From Salinimonas profundi (GTDB lineage Bacteria > Pseudomonadota > Gammaproteobacteria > Enterobacterales > Alteromonadaceae), in contig NZ_JABBXD010000002.1 of NCBI RefSeq assembly GCF_014750655.1, positions 483,636 to 547,635 of the forward strand: a DNA stretch of 64,000 nucleotides, read 5' to 3'. The position numbers were made by a program, and so were the translations under genes. The notes under the pieces are model-generated. The model saw nothing but the letters and a program-made list of their open reading frames with translations. It did no database searches and was not told the origin of the DNA. Below, piece by piece: positions 51,100 to 61,386 of the stretch. Each line of letters starts with the position of its first letter. The stretch's first letter is position 1.

Positions 51100-51774
51100 A
51101 TGGCATCAGGCTTGGACCCGAATCAGACAAATTTTTTCGTTCAGCGTAACGAGCTGGACACAACGCCTGCACACTTTGCCGAGCTATGTACCGCGCTTTA
51201 TGAGCGTGAACTGATGACGCTGGCGACGTCTTTGCCTGACGACAAGTCTTTAATTCAACAACGAATTCGTGGCCTGCCCCACCACATCCGGCATGCTGCA
51301 CACTTTATGGCGCGTCAAATTTCCCCGCTGAAACTGGACAGTCACAATGCCGCCTGGCTGGCAAAGCAGCCTGGCAAATGTCCCGCGGACAAAATAACCG
51401 GGGACGCTACCCACCAATGGTTACAACGTTATGCAGCGCCGGGCCTGGTAGCTTGTGTACTGGTAGAGCACTATGATGCAAGCCATATTGAGCTGGACTC
51501 CATCGACAGAATAGATTCTGAACAGGAGCAAGTGCATGTCAACAAATATCGCTGGTTTTCTTTTAATGGCGAAGCGCAGGCATCTCGCTCCCAATATGCC
51601 CGTCTGACTCTGCTTAAGCCTACAAAAGCCACTGTCTCGGCAGCCTGTTGCGGCCATCGCTGGAACCTGCGCGGTAAAGTCAGCCCAAGAACGTTATCAT
51701 TGCGTGAATTGTTGCTGGCGTCGAGCCTCGATTGGAAGCATTTTCGTTACCCGGTTAAGTTCCAACTGGACTGA
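51100..51774 (+). CDS. Hypothetical protein between eno and leu operon
   Basis: A 224-residue soluble protein that I do not recognise. There is no signal peptide or membrane helix. Notable parts are RIRGLPHHIRHAAHFMARQ, DSEQEQVHVNKYRWFSFNG and RTLSLRELLLASSLDWKHF. The Shine-Dalgarno before ATG 51100 is weak. Codon use looks like its neighbours. It is the only gene between eno and the leu promoter, and no function is implied by position. Confidence 0.7.
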   Translation: MASGLDPNQTNFFVQRNELDTTPAHFAELCTALYERELMTLATSLPDDKSLIQQRIRGLPHHIRHAAHFMARQISPLKLDSHNAAWLAKQPGKCPADKITGDATHQWLQRYAAPGLVACVLVEHYDASHIELDSIDRIDSEQEQVHVNKYRWFSFNGEAQASRSQYARLTLLKPTKATVSAACCGHRWNLRGKVSPRTLSLRELLLASSLDWKHFRYPVKFQLD

Positions 51775-51841
51775 CCAACCATGAAAATCAACCTCGTTCA
51801 AGACTTGCTTGGAAATAATAAAAAAGAGATGTAAACAAAGG

Positions 51842-51870
51842 TTGACCTACCGCCGCTCACTGGTTACATT
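51842..51870 (+). promoter_or_regulatory. Promoter of leu operon
   Basis: TTGACC (51842-51847) is separated by exactly 17 bases from TACATT (51865-51870), which places the start site about 30 bases before the leader peptide ATG. Confidence 0.8.
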
Positions 51871-51906
51871 GATGGACACATTCTGGTCAGGCAATACCGT
51901 TACATT

Positions 51907-51966
51907 ATGATTATGCAACGTCTTATTACTCTTCTACTCCTTATGGCAGCAAGACTGCACGGGTAG
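51907..51966 (+). CDS. leuL: leu operon leader peptide
   Basis: A 19-residue open frame, MIMQRLITLLLLMAARLHG, with six leucines including four in a row (CTT CTA CTC CTT). It lies directly before an intrinsic terminator and leuA, the arrangement of amino-acid operon leader peptides. Its 3' end (GCACGGGT, 51957-51964) is complementary to the terminator's left arm, so its translation state would decide read-through. Confidence 0.88.
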   Translation: MIMQRLITLLLLMAARLHG

Positions 51967-51989
51967 ATAGCGACCAGCGAATTCTACAA

Positions 51990-52020
51990 AAACCCGTGCC
52001 ACAGGCGCGGGTTTTTTTTT
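51990..52020 (+). terminator. leu attenuator terminator
   Basis: AAACCCGTGCC and GGCGCGGGTTT form an 11-bp stem (one G-U) with a 3-nt loop, then nine T. The left arm ACCCGTGC (51992-51999) can alternatively pair with GCACGGGT (51957-51964) in the leader peptide frame, giving an antiterminator when a ribosome stalls at the Leu codons. Confidence 0.9.
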
Positions 52021-52048
52021 GGGTTAAATTAACAGGCGAGACAGTGCT

Positions 52049-53608
52049 ATGACGAATCAGGTAAAAATCTTTGATACGACACTTCGCGACGGTGAGCAAG
52101 CGTTGCCGGCAAGCCTGAGTGGCAAAGAAAAGCTTCGGATCGCGCTGGCTCTGGAGCGTCTTGGCATAGATATCATTGAAGCAGGGTTTCCGGTGTCGTC
52201 ACCGGGCGATTTTGAATCTGTCAGAAGCATTGCCCGGGAAGTGAAAAATGCAACAGTGTGCGGCCTGGCCCGTGCCGTTCCTGCTGATATAGAGGCATGT
52301 GCAAAGGCGTTGAGTGTAGCCGAGCATTTTCGCATTCATACGTTTATTGCCACCTCCGATATTCATGTAGGCGCAAAATTAAGAAAGTCTCAGGACGAAG
52401 TGGTCGATATGGCAGTGGCGGCAGTAAAGCTGGCCCGCAATGCCACCGATGATGTCGAATTTTCCTGTGAAGATGCCGGCAGAACACACATCGACTATTT
52501 GTGCAGAATGGTAGAGGCTGCGATCAGCGCGGGCGCTACCACGGTCAATATTCCTGACACGGTGGGCTATACCACCCCCACCGAGTTTGGCGGCATCATT
52601 AATCAATTGTTTAACCGTGTACCGAATATCGATAAAGCGATTATCAGTGTGCACTGCCATAATGATCTTGGTCTGGCCGTTGCTAACTCTCTGGCCGCTG
52701 TAGAAGCCGGTGCCAGACAAGTTGAGTGCACCGTAAACGGTATCGGAGAGCGTGCGGGAAATTGCTCTTTGGAAGAAATTGCCATGATTCTGCAAACCCG
52801 CAAGGACATGCTGGGGCTGACCACCGGCATCAATACCACCGAGATCTCCAGAACCTCCAAGCTGGTCAGTCAGTTGTGTAACATGCCGGTGCAGGCGAAT
52901 AAAGCCATTGTCGGCGCTAATGCTTTTAGTCATTCATCAGGCATTCATCAGGATGGCGTGCTAAAAGCGCAGAACACCTACGAAATCATGACACCTGAAA
53001 GTGTCGGCATTAATAAAAATAACCTGAACCTGACATCCCGTTCAGGGCGTCACGTTATCAAACACCGCTTAACCGAGCTGGGCTATAAAACCAGTGACTA
53101 TGATCTGGAAGCAGTCTACACCGCATTTTTGAAGCTGGCTGATGCCAAAGGCACAGTCTACGATTATGACCTGGAAGCGCTGCTGTTCTTCGATCAACAA
53201 AAGCATGAAGCTGCTTACTATAAGCTGCTGTACTTACAGGCAAACAGCGGTCGTGAAATTATTCCCAGTGCCACGGTGAAACTTGCCGTCGGCGATCAGG
53301 AAGTCACCCGGGCGGCAACAGGAAACGGTCCGGTTGATGCCGCGTACGAGGCAATTATGAACATTCTGGGCAATCCGGACATCGACATCGTTGATTTCAC
53401 CCTGGATTCAAAGGGTGAAGGGGCGGATGCTCTGGCCCAGGTAAGTGTCATCGCTGAATACAAAGGTCGTCGATTTCATGGTATAGGCCTTGCCACTGAC
53501 ATTGTTGAGGCGGGCGTAAACGCGCTAATTTATGTGTTAAATAATACCCATATTGCTGATCAGATTGATCATCATAAAAGCCAACAGGAACAGGTAGCAG
53601 GAGTGTAA
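52049..53608 (+). CDS. leuA: 2-isopropylmalate synthase
   Basis: First committed step of leucine synthesis. 519 residues. [16 protein letters not shown] starts the TIM barrel with the metal-binding [46 protein letters not shown] region is present ([20 protein letters not shown]). The C-terminal LeuA dimer domain binds leucine for feedback inhibition. Preceded by the attenuator; leuB starts at the next base. Confidence 0.98.
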   Translation: MTNQVKIFDTTLRDGEQALPASLSGKEKLRIALALERLGIDIIEAGFPVSSPGDFESVRSIAREVKNATVCGLARAVPADIEACAKALSVAEHFRIHTFIATSDIHVGAKLRKSQDEVVDMAVAAVKLARNATDDVEFSCEDAGRTHIDYLCRMVEAAISAGATTVNIPDTVGYTTPTEFGGIINQLFNRVPNIDKAIISVHCHNDLGLAVANSLAAVEAGARQVECTVNGIGERAGNCSLEEIAMILQTRKDMLGLTTGINTTEISRTSKLVSQLCNMPVQANKAIVGANAFSHSSGIHQDGVLKAQNTYEIMTPESVGINKNNLNLTSRSGRHVIKHRLTELGYKTSDYDLEAVYTAFLKLADAKGTVYDYDLEALLFFDQQKHEAAYYKLLYLQANSGREIIPSATVKLAVGDQEVTRAATGNGPVDAAYEAIMNILGNPDIDIVDFTLDSKGEGADALAQVSVIAEYKGRRFHGIGLATDIVEAGVNALIYVLNNTHIADQIDHHKSQQEQVAGV

Positions 53609-54703
<1,095 letters not shown>

Positions 54704-54706
54704 GTG

Positions 54707-56110
54707 ATGGCCAGAACATTATATGACAAAGTTTTCGATGCGCACGTTATCGATACCATCGAGGGTGACAGCCTGCTGTATATCGATCGCCACCTTATTC
54801 ATGAAGTGACCTCACCGCAGGCTTTTGCGGGGCTGGAAGAAAAGCAGCGCAAAGTCAGACGACCAGACCGCACCATTGCCACCATGGATCACAGCATTTC
54901 CACCCGCTCCCTGGCTCTGGATGCCTGCGGTCCGCAAAACGCGCTTCAATTGCAGACCCTGCAAAAAAACTGTGAGGAGCACGGTATCCGGCTGTTTCCG
55001 GTGGGCCATCAGAAGCAGGGCATTGTGCACGTGATGGGACCGGAATTAGGACTGATTCAGCCGGGAATGACGGTAGTGTGTGGTGACTCACATACTGCAA
55101 CGCACGGCGCCTTCGGTGCACTGGCATTTGGCATTGGTACCTCTCAGGTAGAACATGTTCTAGCGACTCAAACGCTGAAACAAAGCAAAGCGAAGAGCAT
55201 GCTGATTCAGGTCGATGGCACATTAAGTCAGGGCATCACGGCTAAAGATATCGTGCTTGCGATCATTGGCAAAATTGGCCACGCCGGTGCTACCGGGTAC
55301 GTTATTGAGTATGCGGGCAGTGCTATTGATTCGCTGTCGATGGAATCGCGCATGACGATTTGTAACATGAGTATCGAGGCGGGTGCCAAGGCTGGCATGA
55401 TTGCGCCTGACCAAATCACGTTTGATTACCTGAAAGGACGCGAGTATGCACCGGATGCTGATTTTGACGCCGCCTGTGAACACTGGCGCTCACTACACTC
55501 TGACCCGGATGCGCACTTTGACGCGGTTGTCAGCCTGCACGCTGATGACATTCAGCCACAGGTTACCTGGGGAACGAATCCAGGCCAGGTTATCGGGGTG
55601 AGTGACCCCATTCCCGGACCTGACGCATTTACCGACGCCGTAGCGCAGGAAAGCACCCGTAAAGCATTAGCATATATGGGGCTACAGGCCGGTGCAACGC
55701 TGGATGCGGTTGCCGTCAGCCATGTATTTATTGGTTCATGTACCAACGGCAGAATTGAAGATTTACGCGCAGCAGCCAGCATCGCGCGTCACGGCAAAGT
55801 AGACAAAAGCGTTACGGCAATCGTGGTGCCGGGCTCTGCCGCGGTTAAACGTCAGGCTGAGGCCGAAGGCCTTGATAAGATTTTTATCGAATCAGGCTTT
55901 GAGTGGCGTCTTCCGGGCTGCTCGATGTGCCTGGGAATGAACGATGATATTCTGGGCGCGCAGGACCGGTGCGCCTCTACCAGTAACCGGAACTTTGAAG
56001 GCAGACAGGGCCGTGGTGCACGCACTCATCTGGTCAGCCCGGCGATGGCTGCCGCTGCCGCACTACGGGGCCGTTTTACCGACGTCAGAGAGTTTGGAGA
56101 GCAGCAATGA
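54707..56110 (+). CDS. leuC: 3-isopropylmalate dehydratase large subunit
   Basis: Aconitase-family enzyme with LeuD. 467 residues from ATG 54707 ([15 protein letters not shown], like E. coli); the GTG at 54704 is a possible alternative. The [4Fe-4S] cysteines lie in [13 protein letters not shown] and [31 protein letters not shown] is a substrate motif. Its stop overlaps leuD by four bases (ATGA). Confidence 0.98.
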   Translation: MARTLYDKVFDAHVIDTIEGDSLLYIDRHLIHEVTSPQAFAGLEEKQRKVRRPDRTIATMDHSISTRSLALDACGPQNALQLQTLQKNCEEHGIRLFPVGHQKQGIVHVMGPELGLIQPGMTVVCGDSHTATHGAFGALAFGIGTSQVEHVLATQTLKQSKAKSMLIQVDGTLSQGITAKDIVLAIIGKIGHAGATGYVIEYAGSAIDSLSMESRMTICNMSIEAGAKAGMIAPDQITFDYLKGREYAPDADFDAACEHWRSLHSDPDAHFDAVVSLHADDIQPQVTWGTNPGQVIGVSDPIPGPDAFTDAVAQESTRKALAYMGLQAGATLDAVAVSHVFIGSCTNGRIEDLRAAASIARHGKVDKSVTAIVVPGSAAVKRQAEAEGLDKIFIESGFEWRLPGCSMCLGMNDDILGAQDRCASTSNRNFEGRQGRGARTHLVSPAMAAAAALRGRFTDVREFGEQQ

Positions 56111-56715
56111 GTTCACAGCAAGGTTTTACTACACACAGCGGTACCGCCTGCCCGCTCGACCAGGCCAATGTCGATACCGACCAAATCATTCCAAAGCAGT
56201 TTCTGACCGGCGTGACGCGCACCGGCTACGGTAAGCACCTTTTTCATGACTGGCGATATCTGGATTTACATGAGCAACAACCCAATCCTGATTTTGTACT
56301 TAACAATGCAAACTATCATGGTGCCAGTATTTTATTGACCCGGGAAAACTTCGGATGCGGCTCAAGCCGTGAACATGCGCCCTGGGCGCTGGCCGACTTT
56401 GGCTTTCGTGCGATTATTGCCACCAGCTTTGCTGATATTTTTTATGGCAACTGCATCAATAATCAGTTATTACCGGTCACCCTGGAAAAGCCAGCCATTG
56501 ACACGCTGTTTAAGCAGGTTGAGCAAGCGCCACAAACATTGATAACGATCGATCTTGAGGCACAGACGGTCTCGGCGGGCGACACCAGATGGCAATTCGA
56601 GATTGCTGAACATCACAAGCATAATCTGTTAAAAGGACTGGATGCTATCGGGCAAACGCTTGAAAAACAGGCTGCCATTGAAAAATATGAACAAAGTCAG
56701 CCGCAGTGGCTGTGA
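56107..56715 (+). CDS. leuD: 3-isopropylmalate dehydratase small subunit
   Basis: Swivel-domain subunit of isopropylmalate isomerase. 202 residues. [31 protein letters not shown] and [18 protein letters not shown] are the family signatures. Coupled to leuC by an ATGA overlap. Last gene of leuABCD; a terminator follows. Confidence 0.98.
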   Translation: MSSQQGFTTHSGTACPLDQANVDTDQIIPKQFLTGVTRTGYGKHLFHDWRYLDLHEQQPNPDFVLNNANYHGASILLTRENFGCGSSREHAPWALADFGFRAIIATSFADIFYGNCINNQLLPVTLEKPAIDTLFKQVEQAPQTLITIDLEAQTVSAGDTRWQFEIAEHHKHNLLKGLDAIGQTLEKQAAIEKYEQSQPQWL

Positions 56716-56734
56716 TTTCGACTATAATAACCGG

Positions 56735-56756
56735 CGGCGCTTTACGCGCCGTTTTT
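56735..56756 (+). terminator. Intrinsic terminator of the leu operon
   Basis: CGGCGC / GCGCCG stem with a 5-nt TTTAC loop followed by five T, 20 bases after the leuD stop. Confidence 0.85.
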
Positions 56757-56881
56757 CGTTTCTGCAGTACGGTTTCCAAAGCGGGTATACTTTGCCCTTT
56801 CGCCGTAATCAGATCGAATGTCGGCTAATCCACATCCTCACATCTTGAGATATGTTGTACAGGAGCGTGAAAGGAGCATGT

Positions 56882-58066
56882 ATGCATAAAAACCTTTCCA
56901 TTGATGAGTTAAAACCAGGCATGTTTGTCAGCCAGGTGACAGAGCAAACCGGAAAAATTCGTGTTCGTTCTGGCGGGCTGGTAAAAACTGATGCCGTTAT
57001 TGAACAATTGCGTGAACGTGGTATTCGCCGCATCGACGTTGATCTGAGTCGCAGCACTTTACCCGCCGAAGCAATAGCCAGCGACACTACGCCGCCGGCT
57101 ACTAAGCCTGAAAAGCCAACTGCCACACCACAGGCCATTGTCCATGCGGACGCGCTTTATCAAAAAGCGGTCAGCCTGCAAAGCAGCCTGGTGAAATCTT
57201 TGAAAAGTGGCGCGGCTAACGATCTTAAAGATGCAGACTCGCTGTCTCAGAGCATTATCGATAGTGTTTTTGATAATCAGGATGCCATTTCCTGTCTGAC
57301 GATGATCAAAAATGCTGATGAATATACCCTTGAGCATGCTATCAACTGCAGCATTCTGATGGCCGTCTTTGCTGCTGAGCGCGGATTTGACCGGGATACT
57401 ATCGACACAATCTGTATGGGCACCTTGTTGATGGACATTGGTATGTCACTGCTTCCGCCTGAGTTGCGTCAGCAAAATGCGCCTTTGTCTGCAGACGATA
57501 AAGCCGTCGTAGAATCTCACGTTGAACAGGGACTTGCGCTGGTTGAACAATACGCAGATATTTCAGATTTAACATTGACCATTGTAGCCCAGCATCATGA
57601 ACGTGTGGACGGCAGTGGTTACCCCGCGCAGTTACAGGGCGAAGAGATTTCCGAGTTCGCCAGAATGGCCGCGATTGTAGATACCTATGACGCCATGATC
57701 TCTAACCGGCCGCATCAACCGTCTGTCACCCCGGCAGTGGCGCTAAAGCGCCTGACCAAAAACCCGGGGCTGGATCAGAGCCTGGTTAAGCAATTTGTTA
57801 CGCTTATTGGTGTGCATCCGGTGGGTTCACTGGTCCAGTTAGCCAGTGGCAAACTGGGCATTGTCGTTAAAAACAATGCGTCTGATATGTTAAAACCGGT
57901 AGTGATGGTGTTCTACAGCGTAAATGGCGGTCACTACAGTGAAATAAAGCGAGTTGATTTATCCTCATCGAGTGATGAAATCGTCGGCGGCGTGCGGCCG
58001 GACGACTTTAATATCAACCTGCCTAAATTTTTTCGCGACGTATTTGTTCACCAGATGCCAGACTAG
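56882..58066 (+). CDS. HD-GYP domain protein with altered HD dyad
   Basis: A 394-residue protein: N-terminal DUF3391-like domain (DELKPGMFVSQVTEQTGKIR) followed by an HD-GYP domain. The GYP part is intact (HHERVDGSGYP, about residue 238) but the HD dyad, normally HDIGK, reads MDIGM near residue 183, so the histidine metal ligand is lost and phosphodiesterase activity toward c-di-GMP is doubtful. ATG 56882 has AGGAG upstream; the frame from 56852 is longer but lacks a ribosome site. Convergent with the GspB-like gene. Confidence 0.88.
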   Translation: MHKNLSIDELKPGMFVSQVTEQTGKIRVRSGGLVKTDAVIEQLRERGIRRIDVDLSRSTLPAEAIASDTTPPATKPEKPTATPQAIVHADALYQKAVSLQSSLVKSLKSGAANDLKDADSLSQSIIDSVFDNQDAISCLTMIKNADEYTLEHAINCSILMAVFAAERGFDRDTIDTICMGTLLMDIGMSLLPPELRQQNAPLSADDKAVVESHVEQGLALVEQYADISDLTLTIVAQHHERVDGSGYPAQLQGEEISEFARMAAIVDTYDAMISNRPHQPSVTPAVALKRLTKNPGLDQSLVKQFVTLIGVHPVGSLVQLASGKLGIVVKNNASDMLKPVVMVFYSVNGGHYSEIKRVDLSSSSDEIVGGVRPDDFNINLPKFFRDVFVHQMPD

Positions 58067-58088
58067 CACTTACCAGTCGGTAAGTGCT
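58065..58088. terminator. Hairpin spanning both stop codons of convergent genes
   Basis: AGCACTTACC / GGTAAGTGCT is a perfect 10-bp stem with loop AGTC. It includes the end of the HD-GYP gene's stop codon and the last codons of the GspB-like gene. No T-run follows on either strand, so it may block or stabilise both 3' ends rather than act as a classical terminator. Confidence 0.55.
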
Positions 58089-59197
58089 GCCATGGTGAAA
58101 CGTTCGTTTTCAAATTCCAGCACCACACGCTGTCCCTGGATGGCGACAATTTGCACCTTATCTGCAATCCAGTCGCCCTCACCTAATTGATTTCCATTCA
58201 CCCTGACCCAGCGATCGGCAGGATTAGATGCGTACATATGCGCACTGAATTTCATGGTCGGCAAGCGGGTCAACATTCTGACCGGAAGCTGGTCCACGCG
58301 CTGGATATCCTGACTGACCGTAACCGGTGTCTCGGCAGGTTGCTCGGCGCTGGCCTCATCACTGTCCAAATCTTCTATGGCTTTGTTGAATTTATCCAAC
58401 AGCTCCTGTGATACCTGCCCCTGTGTAGGCACGTCAGGCTGATTAAGCACAGTGCCCTCATAATCGTCGGTAGCTTCGGTTGCCTGTTGATTGGTCAGCG
58501 CAGCTTCATCATTGTTTTGCTCATTGGCTACGGTATTGTCCACCCCATCTTCAACCGGCGGCGCGTTTTGCGCTTGCTGCTGTGCCTGTGTCTCAGTCTG
58601 TGAACTTTCAGGTGCTGTGGTCGCGTCTTCATCAGGCACTGAGCCAGTGTCATTGTTCTGCTTAGCAACTGTTGCATCTTTTGCTACCGGTGTATCCCGG
58701 GTAATCTCAGGCGGCGTTTTGTCTGCTGACGGTGCGCTGCCTGATACTGTTTCAGCCGTATCCTGCATCAAACGTGGCCACCAGATATGACTGGTACCGC
58801 CGGCAAAACCGATCAGCCCCCCTAACAGAGTCAGCAAAAGATAAGCGCCTATCAACTTTGAAGAGCGGCGCCAGGCACCGGGTAAGCTCTGTACGCTGGG
58901 CAGGAATAAACTTCGGTTGAACTGTTCGGTGAGATTTTTATCCACGCCGGAGCGCTTATCATGATCGCCACGGAGTAATTGCTGAGTATGCGTGCGCTGA
59001 TTAAGCCGCGCATCAATCTCCACCGTTTGTTCAGGATCAATCTCCACTTCCTGAACGCCCATCTCAGCCAAGCCTTCTACCATCGCCTGACTGGAAACCA
59101 GCCCAGACTTTCTGATGTTTACCGGGCCATTTTGTCGTGTGATCCGCGTGATCACCATTCCCGGTCGTAATGCTTCGATGCCTACCAGCTTAGACAT
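58070..59197 (-). CDS. GspB-like protein with N-terminal DUF3391-like domain
   Basis: A 375-residue protein in three parts. Residues 1-60 resemble the DUF3391 domain of HD-GYP proteins (IEALRPGMVITRITRQNG). A membrane helix lies near 115-135, followed by a long acidic Gln/Thr/Asp/Glu-rich linker. The C-terminal 80 residues (RMLTRLPTMKFSAHMYASNP, WVRVNGNQLGEGDWI) match the T2SS GspB/PulB domain. Overlaps the GspA-like gene by eight bases. Expected to work with GspA in secretin assembly or a related envelope task. Confidence 0.85.
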   Translation of the reverse strand: MSKLVGIEALRPGMVITRITRQNGPVNIRKSGLVSSQAMVEGLAEMGVQEVEIDPEQTVEIDARLNQRTHTQQLLRGDHDKRSGVDKNLTEQFNRSLFLPSVQSLPGAWRRSSKLIGAYLLLTLLGGLIGFAGGTSHIWWPRLMQDTAETVSGSAPSADKTPPEITRDTPVAKDATVAKQNNDTGSVPDEDATTAPESSQTETQAQQQAQNAPPVEDGVDNTVANEQNNDEAALTNQQATEATDDYEGTVLNQPDVPTQGQVSQELLDKFNKAIEDLDSDEASAEQPAETPVTVSQDIQRVDQLPVRMLTRLPTMKFSAHMYASNPADRWVRVNGNQLGEGDWIADKVQIVAIQGQRVVLEFENERFTMAALTDW

Positions 59198-60101
59198 ACC
59201 ACCTCCCGGCCATGAAACCCAGTGCCACTGAGACGATAAGTACCACCATCATCCATAAGGTTTGCTGACCGCGCAGACGCTGGGAAACCACGTCTTCGCC
59301 AAGAATTTGTTCACCGGCAGCCAGCAGAACCGATTTTTTCACGACGGCATGCTGTTTGGTAAATGAAAGTGTCAGTGCTCTGTCGCACAGCAGATTAATA
59401 ACACGGGGAATACCCGCTGTAATGCGATGGACTGTGCGGACTGCTGCCGGACTGAAAATACTGATATCGCCCTGCGCGACATCCAGTCGATGGGCCATAT
59501 ATGCACTCACCTCGGGTGCTGTGAGGGGTAGCAGGTGATAGCGTGCGGTAATGCGCTGGGCTAATTGACGTAGCTCATTACGCTTTAATAATTCTTGCAG
59601 TTCCGGCTGACCAATCAAAACCACTTTCAGTAGTTTTTCACGGTTAGTCTCAAGATTGGTTAATAACCGAAGCTGCTCAAGCACCTCTGGCATCAGGTGC
59701 TGCGCTTCATCAATAAGCAATACCGTATTCATGCCCGACTGATGATTACGCGCCAAACGGCTTAGTATCTGGTCGGTGAAATATTTCAGGCTGGCTTTAT
59801 CCGGGTCATAACTGATACCCAGCTCATCACAAACTGTTGCCAGTAGCTCGATGGCCGATAACGTCGGATTAAGAATCATGGCAACCTGTGTATTGTCTGG
59901 CAGCTGCTGCAATAACTTGCGTGACACCGTCGTTTTACCGGTGCCCACCTCGCCGGTGAGCATGACAAATCCGCCGCTTTCGCGCAGACCGAAAGTCAGA
60001 TGCGCCAGCGCTTCTTTGTGGCGCGGGCTCATATAGAGATAGTCCGGATTCGGCGCAATCGAGAACGGGTTATCGTTCAAGCCGAAGTAATTCAGATACA
60101 T
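59190..60101 (-). CDS. GspA/ExeA-like AAA ATPase (short form)
   Basis: A 303-residue AAA ATPase: MYLNYFGLNDNPFSIAPNPD start, Walker A GEVGTGKTTVSRKL, Walker B VLLIDEAQHL, and a C-terminal membrane helix (LWMMVVLIVSVALGFMAG). Classical ExeA (about 550 residues) has an extra periplasmic peptidoglycan-binding domain after the helix; here the protein stops just after it. Overlaps the GspB-like gene by eight bases; no other T2SS genes are in the window. Confidence 0.88.
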   Translation of the reverse strand: MYLNYFGLNDNPFSIAPNPDYLYMSPRHKEALAHLTFGLRESGGFVMLTGEVGTGKTTVSRKLLQQLPDNTQVAMILNPTLSAIELLATVCDELGISYDPDKASLKYFTDQILSRLARNHQSGMNTVLLIDEAQHLMPEVLEQLRLLTNLETNREKLLKVVLIGQPELQELLKRNELRQLAQRITARYHLLPLTAPEVSAYMAHRLDVAQGDISIFSPAAVRTVHRITAGIPRVINLLCDRALTLSFTKQHAVVKKSVLLAAGEQILGEDVVSQRLRGQQTLWMMVVLIVSVALGFMAGRWYV

Positions 60102-60238
60102 GAAGATTCTTATTTATAAAACGTGACAATCTTTAAACTAACCAGCCCCTTGCGATATGTCAAAATCTTCGCAGTGAAAAGCATTTGAATCTGTATTCAG
60201 GCATAATGCTGTCATCATCCAATCAGCGAATTCGAGAT

Positions 60239-61336
60239 ATGAAAATATACCTTGTAGGCGGCGCTGTGCGCGACAAGATGCTGAACCGGCCAGTGACCGA
60301 GCGTGACTGGGTCGTTACCGGTGCCCGTCCTGAAACATTGCTTGATAAAGGCTTTACGCAGGTTGGTAAGGACTTTCCGGTTTTTCTGCACCCAAAAACC
60401 AAAGAAGAATATGCGCTGGCACGGCTTGAACGTAAGTCGGGACAGGGCTATACCGGCTTTGTATGTGATGCCGGTCCCAATGTCACGCTGGAAGAGGATT
60501 TACTGCGCCGGGATTTGACCATCAACGCGATGGCACAGGATGAAAACGGGGAAATCATCGACCCTTTTAACGGTCAGCGCGATCTTGCGCAAAAACGCTT
60601 ACGTCATGTCTCTGCTGCATTCTCTGAAGACCCACTGCGGGTACTGCGTGTAGCACGTTTTGCAGCGCGCTATCACTATCTCGGGTTTTCTGTCGCAGAC
60701 GAAACCATGACGCTGATGCGTGAAATGGCTCACAGTGACATGCTCAAAGAATTAACCGCTGAGCGCGTATGGCAGGAAACCCGCCGCGCCCTCATGGAGC
60801 GTGACCCGGCAGTATTTTTCACCACCCTTGAACAGGCCAGTGCGCTTAGCGACTGGTTTGCGCCGCTTGCGCCATTTAAACACGCTTACAGCACCATACT
60901 TACCTCGTCTGCCGGACAGAACATGTCACTGCCCTGTCGGTTTGCCGCCCTGATGAGTTATTTAAGCCATCAGGACGTCAAAGCGCTTACCACCGCCCTG
61001 AAATGCCCGAACGACGTCAGCGCACTCGCCCTGCTGGCAGCAGGCTATGCCGATAAGTTACTTCACGTGTCTGATGCTGAAGCGCTACTGACCATTTTTA
61101 ATCAATGTGATGTATGGCGCAGACCGGAACGCTTTGCCCTGTTACTTCAGATTTGCCAGTTAAAAGCACGCAATGAGCAATACGCCTGGCAGCCTGAATC
61201 AATTGAGAGGCCCCTTGCTGCTGCGCAACGTGTCGATGTGCAGCATATTATCGCACAGGGTTTTAAAGGTCCGGAAATAAAAGCAGCATTAAACCAGGCG
61301 CGCCTGAATACCGTCAGAGAAAAGCTGGATTTTTAG
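60239..61336 (+). CDS. cca: CCA-adding tRNA nucleotidyltransferase
   Basis: Adds or repairs the CCA end of tRNA. 365 residues from ATG 60239 (MKIYLVGGAVRDKMLNRPV), 47 fewer than E. coli Cca. The nucleotidyltransferase head is intact: GGAVRD, TERDWVVTG, RRDLTINAMAQD, EDPLRVLRVARFAAR. The HD phosphohydrolase domain of the E. coli enzyme is not recognisable: where E. coli has RFATLCHDLGKG this has RFAALMSYLSHQ. Divergent from the gspA-like gene. Confidence 0.94.
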   Translation: MKIYLVGGAVRDKMLNRPVTERDWVVTGARPETLLDKGFTQVGKDFPVFLHPKTKEEYALARLERKSGQGYTGFVCDAGPNVTLEEDLLRRDLTINAMAQDENGEIIDPFNGQRDLAQKRLRHVSAAFSEDPLRVLRVARFAARYHYLGFSVADETMTLMREMAHSDMLKELTAERVWQETRRALMERDPAVFFTTLEQASALSDWFAPLAPFKHAYSTILTSSAGQNMSLPCRFAALMSYLSHQDVKALTTALKCPNDVSALALLAAGYADKLLHVSDAEALLTIFNQCDVWRRPERFALLLQICQLKARNEQYAWQPESIERPLAAAQRVDVQHIIAQGFKGPEIKAALNQARLNTVREKLDF

Positions 61337-61386
61337 GATCTGAATGTTATTGCCTGAAAGCGTGTCATGTTACACTACCGCCATTC

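Noticed and set aside
58070..60101. Remnant of a type II secretion operon
   Set aside because: Only GspA- and GspB-like genes are present, both with complete frames; no secretin, pseudopilin or ATPase GspE fragments are next to them.
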